Source of the DNA: Vibrio rumoiensis
GTDB taxonomy: Bacteria; Pseudomonadota; Gammaproteobacteria; Enterobacterales; Vibrionaceae
Assembly: GCF_002218045.2 (NCBI RefSeq)
Contig: NZ_AP018685.1
Coordinates: 1,426,001-1,490,000 of the forward strand
DNA length: 64,000 bases
Direction: 5' to 3'
The translations under genes were made by a program, and so were the position numbers. Shown in pieces: positions 18,196 to 27,217 of this stretch. Within the stretch, counting starts at the first letter, position 1. Every line of letters starts with the position of its first letter. The notes under the pieces were generated by a model. That model was given only the letters and a program-made list of their open reading frames with translations, did no database searches and had not been told where the DNA came from.

Positions 18196-18217
18196 GAGAG
18201 AGGTATATTCCTCTCTC
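18196..18217. terminator. Bidirectional hairpin after phnE2
   Basis: Perfect 8-bp stem GAGAGAGG / CCTCTCTC with loop TATATT between the convergent phnE2 and glutathione S-transferase genes. No long T run. Confidence 0.6.
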
Positions 18218-18221
18218 AACC

Positions 18222-18896
18222 TTAACTCGATTTTGATTCCATCAGCACATCTTGCCGATTCACAAGCCATAACTCATGCTTTGCCATCACTTTACTGAAC
18301 ATTCTGCTTTGTAGATATTGATTGAGCCATTGACGGAGCTTTGGGTAGGGCGATTGTAAATACCACTGTCTTTCCACTCTGGCAAACTGACGAATAAAGG
18401 GCAATAGCGCTAAATCAGCAAGGCTTTCTCGATCGGCCATTAAAAAGGAATGCTGAGTTAACCGGTCTTCTAATTCATCAATATAATGCTCACAAGCTTG
18501 GCGACATTCCACCAGGTTTGGTTCGTGGTAACGCTTGGCGGCTCTGTAGGCTTCAAGGCAAGGTTTAAATCCCGTATCAAATTGATCAATCAAGCCCCGC
18601 ATCGCACTTAACATATCAAGATCGGTGCTAAGCAATAAATCGTCAGGATCACTTTCGCTCAATGCCCACAGCATCACTTCAGCACTTTCTTCAATCACAG
18701 TGCCATTACGGGTCACTAATACCGGTACCGTGCCTTTAGGTGAGACGGCTAACATTTCGGCCGGCTTGTCACTCAAAACAATATCTCTCAATAATACCGG
18801 GAGTTGGGAGCGGTAGATCGCAAGCCTTGCACGCATGGCAAAAGGGCAGTTTCTTAGAGAGTAGAGAACGGGTAACGAACTCATTTTATTTGTCAT
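18222..18896 (-). CDS. Glutathione S-transferase-like protein
   Basis: Protein of 224 residues with an N-terminal thioredoxin-fold GST domain. The active-site region is LYSLRNCPFAMRARLAI (CPF motif), followed by the cis-proline segment KGTVPVLVT and IEESAEVM that bind glutathione. An all-helical C-terminal domain follows (~95-220). The CPFxxR pattern is typical of the Grx2/omega-like or stringent-starvation-like branch. It sits between the two phn blocks on the opposite strand, with no evident link to phosphonate use. Confidence 0.82.
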   Translation of the reverse strand: MTNKMSSLPVLYSLRNCPFAMRARLAIYRSQLPVLLRDIVLSDKPAEMLAVSPKGTVPVLVTRNGTVIEESAEVMLWALSESDPDDLLLSTDLDMLSAMRGLIDQFDTGFKPCLEAYRAAKRYHEPNLVECRQACEHYIDELEDRLTQHSFLMADRESLADLALLPFIRQFARVERQWYLQSPYPKLRQWLNQYLQSRMFSKVMAKHELWLVNRQDVLMESKSS

Positions 18897-19004
18897 GATT
18901 GCTTTTTCCTCTACGCTAAAATATCGATTATCTTAATTAATTCCCTTAAATGGTACTCAGTCAGGTATCATTCCGCCTTTAAATGTAAAATGAGACCCTT
19001 TGTG

Positions 19005-21302
19005 ATGACCCAAAAGATTGAATTATTAGCTCCTGGTGGTGATATTGACGCCATTAAAGCCGCCATTATTGCTGGCGCTGATGCCGTGTACTGCGGCCTT
19101 GATACGTTTAATGCCCGTAATCGTGCGTCTAATATTTCCTTCGATCAACTGGTTGGTGCCATCCGACTTGCTCATCAATATGATTGCAAAATTTTCTTAA
19201 CACTTAATATTGTGATTTTAGAAAGCGAGTTCAAAACGGTCGTTAAATTACTTAATCGTTTAGTGAATACCACGTTAGATGGGGTCATTGTACAAGACAT
19301 CGGTTTATTGTACGTATTACGTGAATATTTCCCAACGCTGGATATTCATGCTTCAACCCAGCTCACAACGCATAACGCAGGGCAAATTCCGTTCCTCAAA
19401 AAACTAGGGGCGAGCCGCGTTAACTTATCACGTGAAATGAACCTACGTGAGATCACCACGCTAGCAAAAGTCGCACATGAACATGATACGTTACTAGAAG
19501 TCTTCGTGCATGGCTCGCTGTGTATTGCTTTCTCGGGTTTATGTTATTCAACCTCAGCCAGCGCCGGCAACTCAGGTAACCGCGGACGTTGTAGCCAGGC
19601 TTGTCGTGAAGAATATGAAACCACCGAGTCAGGTAACAACTTCCCACTGAACATCAAAGACAACTCTGCCTTTTTTGATTTACCGGCATTGATTAATGCC
19701 GGCGTTTACTCATTTAAAGTAGAAGGGCGCATTAAAGGCGCTAACTATGTTCATACGGTGATTGATAGCTTCCGTAAACAAATTGATGGTTACGTGGAAA
19801 CCGGCGAATTAACTCAAGACGGTGAGCGTTTATACAAAGTCTTCAACCGTGACTTTACGAATGCCTTCTTACGTGGCGACTTAAACCAATCTATGTTTAT
19901 CGATAATCCACGTGATAATTCAAAAAATCACGCTATCGACAAATTTAAAGCCGATAAGAATGAAATCATTTCTGTCGTGCAGATCTTTGATGTGAAAAAA
20001 CAATTACACGAAGATAAACAACAAATTAATGCAACCGTTGATGAAAAGATCGCTCAATTAAGCATTGAAAAAATTAGCCTTAAGTTGCACTTTAGCAGTC
20101 AAAAAGATAAGCCATTAACGTTAACGGTAATAACGGAACCCAATAGCGGACTTATTGGTGACAATGTAACTGAAACTAAGACTGCCGTGTTTACCTCTAG
20201 CAGTCAGATGGCTGTCAGTGAAAAATTAAGCGTTGATAAAGAAGCAATAGAGAAACGCTTTAAGAACATTAATAACGCTAATTATGAATTGGTGGATTTC
20301 AATGTAGATCAGGTAGAAGACGGATTAAGCATCCCATATCGTGAAATCACCACCTTGAAAAATGACTTATTGGCCTACTTAAACGAAGGCATTAAGCCAG
20401 TTGCAGAAGTCACATTACCTAAACTGGATCGTTATGCAAAACCTGCCGATCTGAAACCTGAACTGTCGATTTTAATTTGTGATCAAGAAGATGCCGCGTT
20501 GGTAGATGAAACCGATGCTGACATCTACTTTAAACTACCGGATGCCTACAAACGTGGTTGCACAAAATTTGTGGCATTCTTCCAAGAGAATCCACGCTTA
20601 ATCCCATGGTTTCCGCCAGTGCTAATTGGTAAAGATTTCGATGTAGCACTGAACATTTTAGAAGAAGTGAAGCCTGCGCTGATTGTAACCAACAACACAG
20701 GTATTGCGTATCACGCGCAGCGATTAGGTATAAAATGGATTGCTGGGCCATTATTGAACACCACCAACTCTTATGCGTTATTATCATTCCAGCAAAACTT
20801 TGGCTGTAGCGGTGCATTTATCTCGAACGAGATCAGTCGTCAGCAGATCCGTCACATAGCTAGACCAAAGAATTTCAAAATGATGTACAGCATCTATCAT
20901 CCGATCTTGTTAATGGCAAGCCGTCAGTGCTTCTTCCAGCAAAGTGTCGGTTGTGAAAAGCCGCGTATCGATAATGGCTGTATGTTGTCGTGCGATAAGA
21001 AAACCAGTATCAAAAATTTAAAAGGTGATTCTTTCGCCATTGATAAGCAAAAGGGCGGATATCCAAGCATTTACAACCAAGATCAGTTCTTAAACACCGA
21101 GATTATCGATGACTTGAGCGACCTGTTTGATGGCTTCATGATTGACCTCACCGAGATTGGTGCAGGTGACAAACCGCTGCCAAATAAAATAGAACTGATT
21201 AAACAATTTGAAGCCGCGCTTGAGGGTGAAACAAAAGCGAGTAAAACACTTTATGAAATGGTGCCAAGCTCGACTAATCTGCAATACCACAATGGGCTAT
21301 AA
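19005..21302 (+). CDS. U32-family protein (RlhA/YdcP-like rRNA hydroxylation factor)
   Basis: Protein of ~765 residues of peptidase family U32. It begins with the family sequence KIELLAPGGDIDAIKAAI. The U32 signature VFVHGSLCIAFSGLCYSTSASAGNSGNRGRC is interrupted here only to note its cysteines, near residues 170-205. The C-terminal half is a DUF3656-like region with further cysteines (FGCSGAF, CMLSCDKK) that could hold an iron-sulfur cluster. Relatives such as E. coli RlhA hydroxylate C2501 of 23S rRNA, which fits better than proteolysis. The start chosen is the ATG at 19005, next to the family N-terminus; ATG 18990 is an alternative. Confidence 0.82.
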   Translation: MTQKIELLAPGGDIDAIKAAIIAGADAVYCGLDTFNARNRASNISFDQLVGAIRLAHQYDCKIFLTLNIVILESEFKTVVKLLNRLVNTTLDGVIVQDIGLLYVLREYFPTLDIHASTQLTTHNAGQIPFLKKLGASRVNLSREMNLREITTLAKVAHEHDTLLEVFVHGSLCIAFSGLCYSTSASAGNSGNRGRCSQACREEYETTESGNNFPLNIKDNSAFFDLPALINAGVYSFKVEGRIKGANYVHTVIDSFRKQIDGYVETGELTQDGERLYKVFNRDFTNAFLRGDLNQSMFIDNPRDNSKNHAIDKFKADKNEIISVVQIFDVKKQLHEDKQQINATVDEKIAQLSIEKISLKLHFSSQKDKPLTLTVITEPNSGLIGDNVTETKTAVFTSSSQMAVSEKLSVDKEAIEKRFKNINNANYELVDFNVDQVEDGLSIPYREITTLKNDLLAYLNEGIKPVAEVTLPKLDRYAKPADLKPELSILICDQEDAALVDETDADIYFKLPDAYKRGCTKFVAFFQENPRLIPWFPPVLIGKDFDVALNILEEVKPALIVTNNTGIAYHAQRLGIKWIAGPLLNTTNSYALLSFQQNFGCSGAFISNEISRQQIRHIARPKNFKMMYSIYHPILLMASRQCFFQQSVGCEKPRIDNGCMLSCDKKTSIKNLKGDSFAIDKQKGGYPSIYNQDQFLNTEIIDDLSDLFDGFMIDLTEIGAGDKPLPNKIELIKQFEAALEGETKASKTLYEMVPSSTNLQYHNGL

Positions 21303-21332
21303 CCTATAAACCTATAAACCTATAAACCTATA
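21301..21332. repeat. 8-bp tandem repeat, four copies
   Basis: The unit AAACCTAT is repeated four times without interruption just after the U32 gene stop (the first copy overlaps the stop codon and is off by one base). Likely slippage-generated and non-coding. Confidence 0.85.
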
Positions 21333-21364
21333 GATTAGCGTTTAACCATACTTTGTAAAAATAG

Positions 21365-21396
21365 AAAGCCAGTGACCAAATAGGTGCTGGCTTTTT
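21365..21396 (+). terminator. Rho-independent terminator after U32 gene
   Basis: Stem AAAGCCAG (21365-21372) / CTGGCTTT (21387-21394), followed by TT. The 338 bases between here and phnF hold only regulatory-looking sequence, described separately. Confidence 0.7.
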
Positions 21397-21510
21397 GTTG
21401 TTTGAATATATAGCGAAAGTAAATCCTACCGTTTTAATTTTTTAATCCCTCTAACTCTCATCAAAACCCACCAACATTAATCTATCTTATGAATCTTGTA
21501 TGACATAGAG

Positions 21511-21522
21511 ATCTAGACAAGT
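21511..21522 (+). promoter_or_regulatory. Candidate PhnF operator, distal copy
   Basis: ATCTAGACAAGT is the exact inverted copy of the 12-mer at 21687-21698. The core ATCTAGAC differs by one base from the GTNTANAC pattern bound by HutC-type GntR regulators, the subfamily PhnF belongs to. It lies ~213 bp upstream of phnF. Confidence 0.45.
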
Positions 21523-21686
21523 TGATCAAAATGACTACACATAACCATCTAAATAAATTAAATCAAATAGTTAGCCATACCAACAAGTCACCACTCGACA
21601 TTATTTCGACATAAATCAGCCATGTAATTGTCATATTTCGTCATCAATATGGACATTAACAGCAAGTGAGAATCTGTTTTATTTTC

Positions 21687-21698
21687 ACTTGTCTAGAT
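21687..21698 (+). promoter_or_regulatory. Candidate PhnF operator, proximal copy
   Basis: ACTTGTCTAGAT lies 36 bp before the phnF start and is the inverted twin of 21511-21522. Its core GTCTAGAT matches the HutC-type GTNTANAC pattern at all but the last base. A likely autoregulatory site, by inference. Confidence 0.5.
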
Positions 21699-21734
21699 GA
21701 ATAGCAAGGTCTATGGCCTTAGGGAGCAAGCGCC

Positions 21735-22430
21735 ATGTCGATGTATTTAGATATTGCCCACACATTGGAGCAAGAGATTAGCAATCAATATTCGGGTGGG
21801 GATTATCTTCCCTCAGAAAAAATGTTAGCTGAACGATTTGAAGTAAATCGCCACACGGTGCGACGCGCGGTAGATGAGTTAATCATGATTGGTAAAGTAC
21901 ATCGTCAGCAAGGTAAGGGCTGCATGGTTTTAGCCCAACCAATGAGTTATCCAATTCATGCTAAAGCCGCTTTTACGCGCAACTTATTAGACCAAGGCTC
22001 CCAGCCACGCAGTGAAGTGCTAAAAGCCCATTTAATCACCGCCAATTCTGATTTGGCTCAGCAGCTTAATGTTGAACTAGATAGTCGCATTATTCACATC
22101 CGTACACTACGTAAAGTCAATGGCCGCCCAATGGCAGTGATTGAGCAATACCTTGCCAATCTTAACTGGTGGCCAGTATTACAAAACTTTAAGTCGGGCT
22201 CTTTACATCAATTTTTACGAGACCATTTGGGGGTGAACTTAACACGCAGTAAAACCCGTATTAGTGCTAATCCGCCCAATAATCAATCTTGTCGACTATT
22301 GCAAATGACACCTTCATTGCCGTTACTGACGGTAAAAACCCTTAATGTGATCAGCGGAACGGAAACTGTCGCGGAATATTCCTGCTCCAGTACACGTTCT
22401 GATCTGATGGAACTTGTTGTGGACCATTAA
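21735..22430 (+). CDS. phnF: Phosphonate-utilisation regulator PhnF (GntR/HutC family)
   Basis: Transcription factor of 231 residues. The N-terminal winged helix-turn-helix (residues ~5-65) contains YLPSEKMLAERFEVNRHTVRRAVDEL. The C-terminal UTRA ligand-binding domain spans ~80-225. In E. coli, phnF is likewise the gene before phnG in the C-P lyase cluster. The GGGAG ribosome-binding site precedes the ATG. Its stop codon is directly followed by the phnG start, so it is co-transcribed with the catalytic genes and probably autoregulates through the inverted 12-mers upstream. Confidence 0.92.
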   Translation: MSMYLDIAHTLEQEISNQYSGGDYLPSEKMLAERFEVNRHTVRRAVDELIMIGKVHRQQGKGCMVLAQPMSYPIHAKAAFTRNLLDQGSQPRSEVLKAHLITANSDLAQQLNVELDSRIIHIRTLRKVNGRPMAVIEQYLANLNWWPVLQNFKSGSLHQFLRDHLGVNLTRSKTRISANPPNNQSCRLLQMTPSLPLLTVKTLNVISGTETVAEYSCSSTRSDLMELVVDH

Positions 22431-22892
22431 ATGAAAACTGATGAATTAACCACCCAAAATCAACGCCAGCAATGGATGTCTACCTTGGCGACAGCAGATT
22501 TCGAGCAATTGAATCAGCTATGGAAAACCCAATCTTTTACGCCGAGTTATCAACTGATCCGCGCACCAGAAATCGGGTTAGCTCAAGTTCAGGCTCGTAT
22601 GGGCGGAACCGGCAACCGCTTTAATGTTGCTGATGTCACCGTGACTCGCTGTGTAGTCAAACTAACAAGTGGCGTTCTTGGTTACAGCTACTTATCAGGC
22701 CGTAATAAACCCCATGCAGAGCTCGCGGCAGTGATTGATGGTTTGATGCAATCGAAGCGCTACCAACAAGAACTCATGCTAAGTATTATTGAGCCATTAC
22801 ACGCCACTCGCATGCAAAAGCATCAAATGCGCCAGCAGCAGGTAGCCAGCAGTAAAGTGGATTTCTTCACTCTGGTTCGAGGGGAAGACTAA
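22431..22892 (+). CDS. phnG: C-P lyase core subunit PhnG
   Basis: 153-residue subunit (E. coli 150) of the PhnGHIJ complex that couples phosphonate to ATP and cleaves the C-P bond. The conserved IGLAQVQARMGGTGNRFNVADVTVTRC region near residues 47-77 identifies it. The start codon directly abuts the phnF stop. A gap of 54 bases separates it from phnH. Confidence 0.93.
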   Translation: MKTDELTTQNQRQQWMSTLATADFEQLNQLWKTQSFTPSYQLIRAPEIGLAQVQARMGGTGNRFNVADVTVTRCVVKLTSGVLGYSYLSGRNKPHAELAAVIDGLMQSKRYQQELMLSIIEPLHATRMQKHQMRQQQVASSKVDFFTLVRGED

Positions 22893-22946
22893 GCACCCGT
22901 GAACACTAAAAAACGAAATACAGACACTTATTAATGAGGAATCCAC

Positions 22947-23627
22947 ATGAGCGCAATAGCCGCTGGTTTTAGCGACACGATACATGACAGTCAATACTGT
23001 TTTAGACACTTGCTCACCGCAATGTCACAACCCGGTACTTTGGTTGAACTGAATTTAGCACAAGGGTTTGGCAGTATGATGCCAGCATCTACTCAGGTGT
23101 TACTCGCGCTGGCCGATAACAGCACACCGGTATGGTTATCAAATCAATTTGCCAATGATATAGCCGTTAAAGAGAATCTAAATTTTCATCTCGGTTGTTC
23201 CATTTTATCAAGCCAAAAGAATGGCGTTCAATTATCAGGAATTCAACAGAAGCCGAGCTTTGGTGTGATTAGTCAGCAAGATTTGGTGAACTTTGATTGG
23301 TCACAAACCTCATTTTTTGTCGGATGTGAAGAATACCCAGACCGTAGCACTACCGTGATCGTAGAGGTTGCCGGGTTATCGACTGTGCCTTGCTCGTTAC
23401 CTGAAACTGATGCTGACTCTCCAGTCGTTCTACGCCTTTCAGGGCCAGGAATTGAACACGAGGCCAGGGTAGTCGTGCAATCTTTATCCTCGACAGTCAT
23501 TAGCGTCATGTTATCGCAGCGAAAAACGCACAAATTCCCACTAGGGTTAGATTTTATCTTGGTTAGTGGCGAGAAAGTCGTTGCTCTGCCTCGCTCAACG
23601 ACTGTGGAGGTGATGCCATGTATGTAG
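22947..23627 (+). CDS. phnH: C-P lyase core subunit PhnH
   Basis: 226-residue PhnH (E. coli 194), a PLP-transferase-fold subunit without cofactor that dimerises and joins the PhnGHIJ core. The conserved FRHLLTAMSQPGTLVEL segment is near the N-terminus and SGPGIEHE near residue ~170. The ATG follows GAGGAA. Its 3' end overlaps the phnI start by ten bases, indicating translational coupling. Confidence 0.92.
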   Translation: MSAIAAGFSDTIHDSQYCFRHLLTAMSQPGTLVELNLAQGFGSMMPASTQVLLALADNSTPVWLSNQFANDIAVKENLNFHLGCSILSSQKNGVQLSGIQQKPSFGVISQQDLVNFDWSQTSFFVGCEEYPDRSTTVIVEVAGLSTVPCSLPETDADSPVVLRLSGPGIEHEARVVVQSLSSTVISVMLSQRKTHKFPLGLDFILVSGEKVVALPRSTTVEVMPCM

Positions 23628-24727
23628 CCGTTAAAGGGGGCGAAAAAGCGATTAAAGCCGCCCATCATTTACAAGCACAAAAACGCCGTGGTGATACCTC
23701 AATTAATGAATTATCAGTGGCACAAATTCGTGAACAGTTATCCGGCTCCGTTGATCGAGTGATCAATGAAGGGGGTATTTACGATAAAGATCTTGCCGCA
23801 TTAGCCATTAAACAGGCTGCCGGTGATTTAGTCGAAGCGATTTTCCTATTACGTGCCTATCGAACTACTCTGTCTCGCGTGATTGTCTGTCAGCCGATTG
23901 ATACCACTCAAATGCGAATTGAACGTCGAATTTCCGCCGCTTATAAAGATATTCCCGGTGGGCAAGTACTTGGGCCTACTTACGATTACACTCATAGATT
24001 ACTCGACTTCTCGCTCTTAGCTGAAGGGGAAACCTCACAAGCCCAGCAGGGTGAAATTCACTGCTCTCAAGAACAAGCTCCAGAAGCCGCCCCACAAGTA
24101 TTATCCATCTTAGAACATGCTGACTTGATGGTTACAGAAGCCGATAATCAGCAAGCACCTGAAGATATCACGATGCAGCCGGTCAATTATCCAAGTGATC
24201 GTTCGGCGCGTTTGCAAAATCTAGTACGAGGCGATGAAGGTTTTCTACTGTCGCTCAGTTATTCCACTCAACGTGGCTATGGGCGCAATCACCCATTTGC
24301 TGGTGAGATTCGTAGTGGTGAAGTCACGTTGTCGGTTTGCCCAGAAGAACTCGGTTTTAATATTGAAATTGGCGATATTGAGTTAACCGAGTGCCAAATG
24401 ATTAACGGCTTTGTGGGTAATAAACAAGACAAAGCGAAATTAACGCGAGGTTATGGATTAACGATGGGATTCACCGAGCGTAAAGCTATGTCAGTCGCGC
24501 TGATGGATCGTGCCTTACAAGCGCCAGAATACGGTGAAGCGGTTGATGGGCCGGCTCAAGATGAAGAGTTTGTATTAGCACATGCCGATAACGTTGAAGC
24601 ATCAGGGTTTGTATCGCACTTGAAACTGCCTCACTACGTCGATTTTCAATCTGAGTTGTCATTATTACGTGAAATGCATAGAGAGTACGAATCCAAGTCA
24701 CAGCAAGGAGACAAGAATAATGTCTAA
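23618..24727 (+). CDS. phnI: C-P lyase core subunit PhnI
   Basis: 369-residue PhnI (E. coli 354), the nucleosidase-like subunit that helps attach phosphonate to the ribose of ATP as the first step of C-P lyase. The N-terminus YVAVKGGEKAI and the segment GYGRNHPFAGEIRSGEV are highly conserved. It overlaps phnH by ten bases and phnJ by eight, as in tightly coupled phn operons. Confidence 0.94.
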   Translation: MYVAVKGGEKAIKAAHHLQAQKRRGDTSINELSVAQIREQLSGSVDRVINEGGIYDKDLAALAIKQAAGDLVEAIFLLRAYRTTLSRVIVCQPIDTTQMRIERRISAAYKDIPGGQVLGPTYDYTHRLLDFSLLAEGETSQAQQGEIHCSQEQAPEAAPQVLSILEHADLMVTEADNQQAPEDITMQPVNYPSDRSARLQNLVRGDEGFLLSLSYSTQRGYGRNHPFAGEIRSGEVTLSVCPEELGFNIEIGDIELTECQMINGFVGNKQDKAKLTRGYGLTMGFTERKAMSVALMDRALQAPEYGEAVDGPAQDEEFVLAHADNVEASGFVSHLKLPHYVDFQSELSLLREMHREYESKSQQGDKNNV

Positions 24728-25601
24728 TCAAATCAGTTCGCTAACCGTGACTAAAAGATCCCAAAACTCTGGTTATAACTATGGTTACTTGGATGAGCAA
24801 ACTAAGCGAATGATCCGTCGTGCATTACTAAAAGCGGTGGCCATTCCTGGTTATCAAGTGCCGTTTGCTGGCCGTGAAATGCCGATGCCTTATGGTTGGG
24901 GAACCGGTGGGGTACAAATTACCGCGACTATTATTGGTCAATCCGATACTTTAAAAGTAATCGACCAAGGCGCGGATGACACCACCAATGCGGTTTCGAT
25001 TCGCTCATTCTTTGAAAATATCGCCGATGCCAACACCACAGAAAAAACGGTTGAAGCGAGCATCATTCAAACCCGCCACCGTATACCTGAAACGCCATTA
25101 CAAGCTGGGCAGATCCTAGTTTATCAAGTGCCGATTCCTGAGCCTCTACGGTTTATTGAACCAAGGGAAACGGAGACTCGAAAAATGCATGCATTACAAG
25201 AATATGGCGTGATGCAAGTAAAGCTATATGAAGATATTGCTCGCTTTGGTCATATCGCGACTTCTTATGCTTATCCGGTGAAAGTCAATGATCGTTACAT
25301 TATGGATCCTTCACCGATTCCTAAGTTTGATAACCCGAAAATGGACAACATGCCTGCGCTGCAATTATTTGGTGCAGGACGTGAAAAGCGAATTTATGCC
25401 GTTCCTCCTTTTACCAAAGTGCAAAGCTTAGATTTTGATGATCATCCATTTGAGATTCAGCAGTGGGATGAGCCATGCAGTATTTGTGGTGCTACCGATA
25501 CCTTCTTAGATGAAATCATTATTAATGACCAAGGGGAAAGTACCTTTGTTTGTTCTGATACCGATTACTGCCGTCAAAATGGAGAGCAAGCGCCATGTTA
25601 A
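24720..25601 (+). CDS. phnJ: C-P lyase catalytic subunit PhnJ (radical SAM)
   Basis: 293-residue radical-SAM enzyme that breaks the carbon-phosphorus bond of ribose-1-phosphonate-5-phosphate, releasing the alkane. The four conserved cysteines are at the C-terminus (CSICGATD and FVCSDTDYCR): three bind the 4Fe-4S cluster and one is the thiyl-radical cysteine in the E. coli enzyme. The ATG is within the phnI stop region with AAGGAG before it; an earlier start at 24669 would lie inside phnI and is rejected. The last codons overlap the phnK start by seven bases. Confidence 0.95.
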   Translation: MSNQISSLTVTKRSQNSGYNYGYLDEQTKRMIRRALLKAVAIPGYQVPFAGREMPMPYGWGTGGVQITATIIGQSDTLKVIDQGADDTTNAVSIRSFFENIADANTTEKTVEASIIQTRHRIPETPLQAGQILVYQVPIPEPLRFIEPRETETRKMHALQEYGVMQVKLYEDIARFGHIATSYAYPVKVNDRYIMDPSPIPKFDNPKMDNMPALQLFGAGREKRIYAVPPFTKVQSLDFDDHPFEIQQWDEPCSICGATDTFLDEIIINDQGESTFVCSDTDYCRQNGEQAPC

Positions 25602-26452
25602 CTTCAACTCAGTCTCAAGATTTATCAAAGACCCAGGTTTCATCAAAGAGCAGCTCACCAAGCTCTGAAAGCGCGTTATTACGCGTGCATAAACTCAGTA
25701 AATTATACGCACCCGGCAAAGGGTTTAGCGATGTGTCTTTCGAGCTTTATCCCGGAGAAGTGCTAGGCATTGTCGGTGAATCAGGTTCAGGTAAAAGTAC
25801 CTTATTACAATCAATATCAGGTCGTTTAACACCGGATAATGGTGAAGTTTTATACCTACAATCCGGTAGTGAAGACAGCATAGAACAACTCGAAAGCTTA
25901 TATCAAATGGCAGAAAGTCAGCGTCGCCATCTACTGCGTACCGAATGGGGTGTAGTGCATCAACATCCAATGGATGGTTTACGTGCGCGTGTTTCAGCCG
26001 GTGGCAATATTGGTGAGCGATTAATGGCCGTCGGCGAACGTCATTATGGCGACATTCGAGACAAAGCATTGCAGTGGTTGCAGGATGTTGAGATCCCAGC
26101 GGATAGAATCGATGGCATGCCAACCACTTTTTCTGGCGGTATGCAGCAACGGTTGCAAATTGCTCGTAACTTAGTCACTCACCCTAAATTGATTTTTATG
26201 GATGAACCGACCGGAGGCTTAGATGTTTCCGTACAAGCGAAGTTATTAGATCTATTGCGCCGTTTGGTCAATGAACTCGATTTGGCAGTAGTGATTGTTA
26301 CCCATGATTTAGCCGTGGCTCGTTTATTAGCACACCGCTTAATGGTGATGAAACAAAGCAAAGTGGTGGAAAGCGGTTTAACCGACCAAGTATTAGATGA
26401 CCCACAGCATCCATATACCCAATTATTAGTCTCTTCAGTATTACAGGGATAA
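25595..26452 (+). CDS. phnK: C-P lyase ABC-type ATPase PhnK
   Basis: 285-residue ATPase that docks on the PhnGHIJ core. Walker A GESGSGKST is near residue 63, the signature FSGGMQQRLQIARNL near 180, and Walker B LIFMDEPTGGLD near 199. About 30 residues of Ser/Gln-rich sequence precede the conserved domain, longer than E. coli PhnK (252). The initiation region shares a 15-base identity with that of phnF. The start overlaps the phnJ stop. Confidence 0.92.
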   Translation: MLTSTQSQDLSKTQVSSKSSSPSSESALLRVHKLSKLYAPGKGFSDVSFELYPGEVLGIVGESGSGKSTLLQSISGRLTPDNGEVLYLQSGSEDSIEQLESLYQMAESQRRHLLRTEWGVVHQHPMDGLRARVSAGGNIGERLMAVGERHYGDIRDKALQWLQDVEIPADRIDGMPTTFSGGMQQRLQIARNLVTHPKLIFMDEPTGGLDVSVQAKLLDLLRRLVNELDLAVVIVTHDLAVARLLAHRLMVMKQSKVVESGLTDQVLDDPQHPYTQLLVSSVLQG

Positions 26453-26458
26453 CGGCAC

Positions 26459-27205
26459 ATGAAGAATCAAAATACAATCATGCTTAAGGTCAATGATGTC
26501 AGCAAAACCTTTGTGCTGCATAACCAAAGTGGGATCCGTTTACCCGTATTAAACCACGCAAGCCTCAATGTAGAGCAGGGCGAATGCGTTGTGTTACACG
26601 GTCACTCTGGTTCCGGTAAATCGACATTATTACGCGCTTTGTACGCCAATTATTTAGTTGATAGTGGTTCGATTGAAGTTCGCCATAACCAGCAATGGAT
26701 CGATATGGTTCAAGCATCTCCACGCCAAGTACTTAATATTCGTCGCCATACTATTGGCTGGGTCAGCCAGTTCTTACGAGTGATTCCACGCATCAGTGCG
26801 CTTGAAGTTGTGATGCAACCTATGATGGAGATGGGCGGTGATCGCATTGAAGCAGAACAGAAAGCCAAAACTTTATTAAGTCGTTTGAATGTTGGTGAGC
26901 ATTTATGGCATTTAGCGCCAGCCACGTTTTCTGGTGGTGAGCAGCAGCGAGTGAATATTGCACGCGGCTTTATTTGGGATTATCCCATTTTATTACTCGA
27001 TGAACCCACCGCCTCACTAGATGCAAAAAATAGTGCAGTCGTGGTGGAATTGATTCAAGAGGCTAAGCAACGTGGCGCGGCAATTGTGGGCATATTCCAT
27101 GATGAAATAAACCGTAATCAAGTCGCGAATCGCTTATATCACATGAGTACTCAGGCTGTTTTTCACACTAATCAAACCAATGCGACAACGACTACGCCAG
27201 TTTAA
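26459..27205 (+). CDS. phnL: C-P lyase ABC-type ATPase PhnL
   Basis: 248-residue ABC-type ATPase (E. coli 226) that binds with PhnK to the C-P lyase core. Walker A GHSGSGKST is near residue 50, signature FSGGEQQRVNIARGF near 160, and Walker B ILLLDEPTASLD near 179. It starts seven bases after the phnK stop. Confidence 0.92.
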   Translation: MKNQNTIMLKVNDVSKTFVLHNQSGIRLPVLNHASLNVEQGECVVLHGHSGSGKSTLLRALYANYLVDSGSIEVRHNQQWIDMVQASPRQVLNIRRHTIGWVSQFLRVIPRISALEVVMQPMMEMGGDRIEAEQKAKTLLSRLNVGEHLWHLAPATFSGGEQQRVNIARGFIWDYPILLLDEPTASLDAKNSAVVVELIQEAKQRGAAIVGIFHDEINRNQVANRLYHMSTQAVFHTNQTNATTTTPV

Positions 27206-27217
27206 GGACCAAATAAA

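Noticed and set aside
18343..18350. GGGTAGGG as a KOPS (FtsK-orienting) motif pointing towards dif
   Set aside because: Several such 8-mers are expected by chance in this length, and I could not show a strand bias by eye.
21627..21650. GTCAT repeats upstream of phnF as a Pho box
   Set aside because: The two GTCAT elements are 10 bp apart rather than 11, and the flanking consensus is poor.
24669..24719. Upstream extension of phnJ
   Set aside because: It lies wholly within phnI, and family alignment and the AAGGAG site place the start at 24720.
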